A DNA stretch of 52,308 nucleotides from Trichodesmium sp. MAG_R02 (lineage in GTDB: Bacteria; Cyanobacteriota; Cyanobacteriia; Cyanobacteriales; Microcoleaceae): the NCBI GenBank assembly GCA_023356605.1, contig JAKQYE010000005.1, forward strand, positions 7,422 through 59,729, read 5' to 3'. The notes beneath the pieces were generated by a model. The model was given only the letters and a program-made list of their open reading frames with translations. It had not been told where the DNA came from and did not search any database. Position 1 is the stretch's first letter; each line of letters starts with the position of its first letter. Below, piece after piece: positions 50,190 to 52,308 of this stretch. The position numbers and the translations under genes are program-made.

Positions 50190-50415
50190 GCCCAAAAAAG
50201 AGGTCCCTTAATCAAAGGGTCACCAATTTTTCGGTAAAAAATTGGGTTTAAAGCCTCGCCCTTCTGGGGCGACTTTTTAGTTGATTTTTTTTCACAGGTC
50301 ATGTCCTTGTTGCTTTTTAGTTCACAATAAATATATTAGTCGCGGGTGGGCATACCGAGACAAGAAACGGATGGGTCGGCAAGTGTAAGACTACTGCCCA
50401 AGTACTGGCATCCTG
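50190..50415 (+). mobile_element. Internally deleted IS200/IS605-like element: left-end hairpin joined to a TnpB 3' tail
   Basis: GGTTTAAAGCCTCGCCC with TTCTGGGGCGACTTTTTAG (50250-50282) is a hairpin like the one before the TnpB N-terminus at 36348. Just after it, AATATATTAGTCGCGGGTGGGCATACCGAGA and CATAAGACT-type sequence match the 3' tail of the relics at 17340 and 43020. Everything between the two ends of the element is missing. Confidence 0.5.
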
Positions 50416-50526
50416 TTTATGAAGCAGCAGGCAGAACTCATGGAATATATCAGCCTACCTTTTTAAGGGGATAAAAAGAAAGAATAAACTTCAGTATTTC
50501 AAGCATAAGGCTTCAACCAGAGGTAC

Positions 50527-50561
50527 TGATAACTAATAACTGATAATTGATAACTGATATG
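50527..50561 (+). repeat. Five heptamer repeats overlapping the lyase start codon
   Basis: TGATAAC, TAATAAC, TGATAAT, TGATAAC and TGATATG stand in direct tandem; the last heptamer contains the ATG (50559-50561) of the lyase gene. The repeat occupies the position where a ribosome-binding site would be, and no good Shine-Dalgarno sequence is visible. Confidence 0.75.
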
Positions 50562-51974
50562 ACGGCTCTTAATTCTCCTCAACTGATCAATAATGCTGAA
50601 GCTGCTCTCACTGCTTTGAATAATAGCCAAGATGAAGGAGTACGTTATTATACTGCTTGGTGGCTAGGGAAAAACAGGATTTTGGAGGCGGTTCCTCTGT
50701 TATGTGAATGTCTTAAAGACGAGCGGGATCGAACTGCTCTAGGTGGCTATCCTCTTCGCCGTCAGGCAGCACGTTCATTAGGAATGTTGCAAGATTCACA
50801 AGCAGTTACAGCATTGATTGATGCTCTTGACTGCTCTGACCTCAGACTACAAGAGGCTGTGGTTCGAGCTTTGAAGGATATTGGCGATCGCGTTGCTGTT
50901 CCTGTATTACTTAAGCTCCTAAATTCACAGGCAAAGGACAAACCTACTGAGATTTTAATTGAGGCTTTGACAGCTTTCCAAGTCTGGGAGGTAAAGGATC
51001 AGATTGAACCTTTTTTAAAGCACTCGTCTGAACGAGTAAAATGTGCAGCTGCTCAATATTTCTATAGTTTAACCCTTGAACCCCGTTACCTACAGATACT
51101 CTTCGAAACACTTGGTCATGAGAACCGCTTTTTGCGATATGCAGCAGCCCTTGATATTTCAGCACTTGGTCTAGTCGAAACGGCCCCAGCTATTATTAAG
51201 GCGCAAATCCCCAACAATATCAAATTAGCAACTATTAAGCGCATCTTAGAAGTACTGTTACAAGATAAGACAAAGATAGAAGTTAAACGGCAAGAGCAAG
51301 AGAATTTTTTATTCCAGATAATAGACGAACTGCTTTTTGATGCTATTGAAGGAAATAATCCCAGAGAGAATACCGTAGAATCAAATCAGGAAGTTGAGAA
51401 AATCATGATCTTGGTCGCTCAACAAGAAAGAAGGTATCAACAAGTGTCTGATAACCTGATATCAGAATTAATCGAAGCAGTTAAATCTCCCTATCCTAAG
51501 GTTAAAGCTGCTGGGATCCAAGGGTTAGTAACACTAGCACCTACCAGTGTCGATTCTATAATGGAAATATTTGATATTGATGGAGACCAAGACTTAAGGG
51601 CTGGACTAACTCAAGCTTTAATGGAGATTGGCGATCCCAGAACACTATCCCTGTTGGAAAAGGTAATTGGTTTTGAGATAGCCGATCATTGTCAGGGGAA
51701 AATCCGTCGAGTTGCAGCTAGGGCTTTAGGTAAAATTTGCCGTAAAGCTTGTGCTCCTCGAGTCATCTTGCGAGTAATTAAAAAGCTAGAATGGACTTTA
51801 TTCCAGCCTGACGATTGGGCTCTTCGTTATAGTGCTGTTGTCTCACTTGAAGAAATTGGGAATAGGGATGCGGTTCTTGCTTTACAGGCTGCCTACCAAG
51901 TTGAATCCGATGCAATAGTAAAAATGAGGAATAAACGTGCTTTATCTGCTCTGAGTGATATGGCTGCTCTATAA
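50559..51974 (+). CDS. Fused CpcE/CpcF-type bilin lyase, possibly lyase-isomerase (RpcG/PecEF-like)
   Basis: This 471-residue protein joins an E-type half (about 1-240) and an F-type half (about 290-471), both built of HEAT-like helical repeats. The E half has RYYTAWWLGKNR (29-40) and RTALGGYPLRRQAARSLG. The F half has ADHCQGKIRRVAARALGKI (375-393) and WALRYSAVVSLEEIG. As I recall, HCQG is the motif of PecF and RpcG, which both attach and isomerise the bilin, and is absent from ordinary CpcF. CpcE and CpcF are usually separate genes. The target should be CpcA Cys84. ATG 50559 is preferred over TTG 50547. The exact bilin product is not determinable here. Confidence 0.85.
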   Translation: MTALNSPQLINNAEAALTALNNSQDEGVRYYTAWWLGKNRILEAVPLLCECLKDERDRTALGGYPLRRQAARSLGMLQDSQAVTALIDALDCSDLRLQEAVVRALKDIGDRVAVPVLLKLLNSQAKDKPTEILIEALTAFQVWEVKDQIEPFLKHSSERVKCAAAQYFYSLTLEPRYLQILFETLGHENRFLRYAAALDISALGLVETAPAIIKAQIPNNIKLATIKRILEVLLQDKTKIEVKRQEQENFLFQIIDELLFDAIEGNNPRENTVESNQEVEKIMILVAQQERRYQQVSDNLISELIEAVKSPYPKVKAAGIQGLVTLAPTSVDSIMEIFDIDGDQDLRAGLTQALMEIGDPRTLSLLEKVIGFEIADHCQGKIRRVAARALGKICRKACAPRVILRVIKKLEWTLFQPDDWALRYSAVVSLEEIGNRDAVLALQAAYQVESDAIVKMRNKRALSALSDMAAL

Positions 51975-52096
51975 GACTGATACAAAGCGTCACATAACGT
52001 GAAAAATAATGTTTACTTCCTGCTTCAACTTAGGCCGTCGGCTGTTACTCATCCACAGGTATTCACTCTCGAGCCTACCGCATTTCTTAAATTTAT

Positions 52097-52187
52097 CAGG
52101 ACTTACGCAAATCAGCCTTTAAAACGCCATATGTAGGGGTAAATGGCATTCGCCCCCACTAGATATAGTGCCTGTGCGTAAGTCCTG
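52097..52187. repeat. MITE, CAGGACTTACGCA ends, second full copy
   Basis: CAGGACTTACGCA at the left and TGCGTAAGTCCTG at the right are perfect 13 bp inverted repeats, flanked by ATTTAT on both sides. At 91 bp it is slightly shorter than the copy at 377-479. The rest of 51975-52308 shows no gene that I can support. Confidence 0.85.
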
Positions 52188-52308
52188 ATTTATACTGGGG
52201 TTTAAGTCTCAATAAGATTGACAAACCACAGTCAGGACAATTCATTTGTCCTTAGATTTAAGGGCATATCCTGAACATGACCATCAATTCATTTGTCTCA
52301 ATTCTATT

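Overview
The window looks like chromosome of a filamentous marine cyanobacterium, most likely Trichodesmium (T. erythraeum or a close relative). The evidence is low GC, HIP1 octamers (GCGATCGC), phycobiliprotein and bilin genes, very long gene-poor intergenic stretches full of decayed mobile DNA, and a dnaN split by group II introns. I assign the genus from memory of these traits, not from a database search.

Layout. Positions 1-340 hold the start of a secreted glycosidase-like gene. Positions 646-8163 hold two large unrecognised genes on the minus strand: an SF2-helicase-like ATPase of about 1257 residues and a 1007-residue partner. Degenerate remnants between them show that the pair was once tandemly duplicated. 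Positions 8547-15713 are the replication region: dnaN in three exons separated by two group II introns with broken maturase genes, a candidate oriC with clustered TTTTCCACA DnaA boxes, and dnaA. Next come pdhB, secD and secF, then a two-gene protease module made of a Trypco1-like protein and a trypsin-TM-ligand-binding fusion. A small membrane protein, an M23-like peptidase, the principal sigma factor sigA behind a 2.4 kb empty region, the cell-division gene ftn2/zipN, and pdhA follow. After 3 kb of mobile-element debris come an HtrA/Deg protease, peptide deformylase, three terD paralogs and an adenylate cyclase pseudogene. The right end is a phycobilin region: pebA, pebB, cpcB, cpcA and a fused CpcE/CpcF-type lyase resembling RpcG/PecEF.

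How the genes work together. pdhA and pdhB encode the two E1 subunits of pyruvate dehydrogenase from separate sites. secD and secF form one translocase accessory unit. dnaA, oriC and dnaN form a replication-initiation region. PebA and PebB make phycoerythrobilin from biliverdin. The fused lyase next to cpcBA carries both E- and F-type signature motifs, so it may attach an isomerised bilin to alpha-phycocyanin Cys84.

Mobile DNA. At least nine TnpB relics are present, none intact, and I saw no TnpA. There are six copies of a roughly 140 bp TATAGCAATCC-ended repeat, two of a CAGGACTTACG-ended MITE plus half of a third, and several other TIR elements and short tandem repeats. Together they account for much of the intergenic space. 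I found no tRNA, rRNA or CRISPR array.
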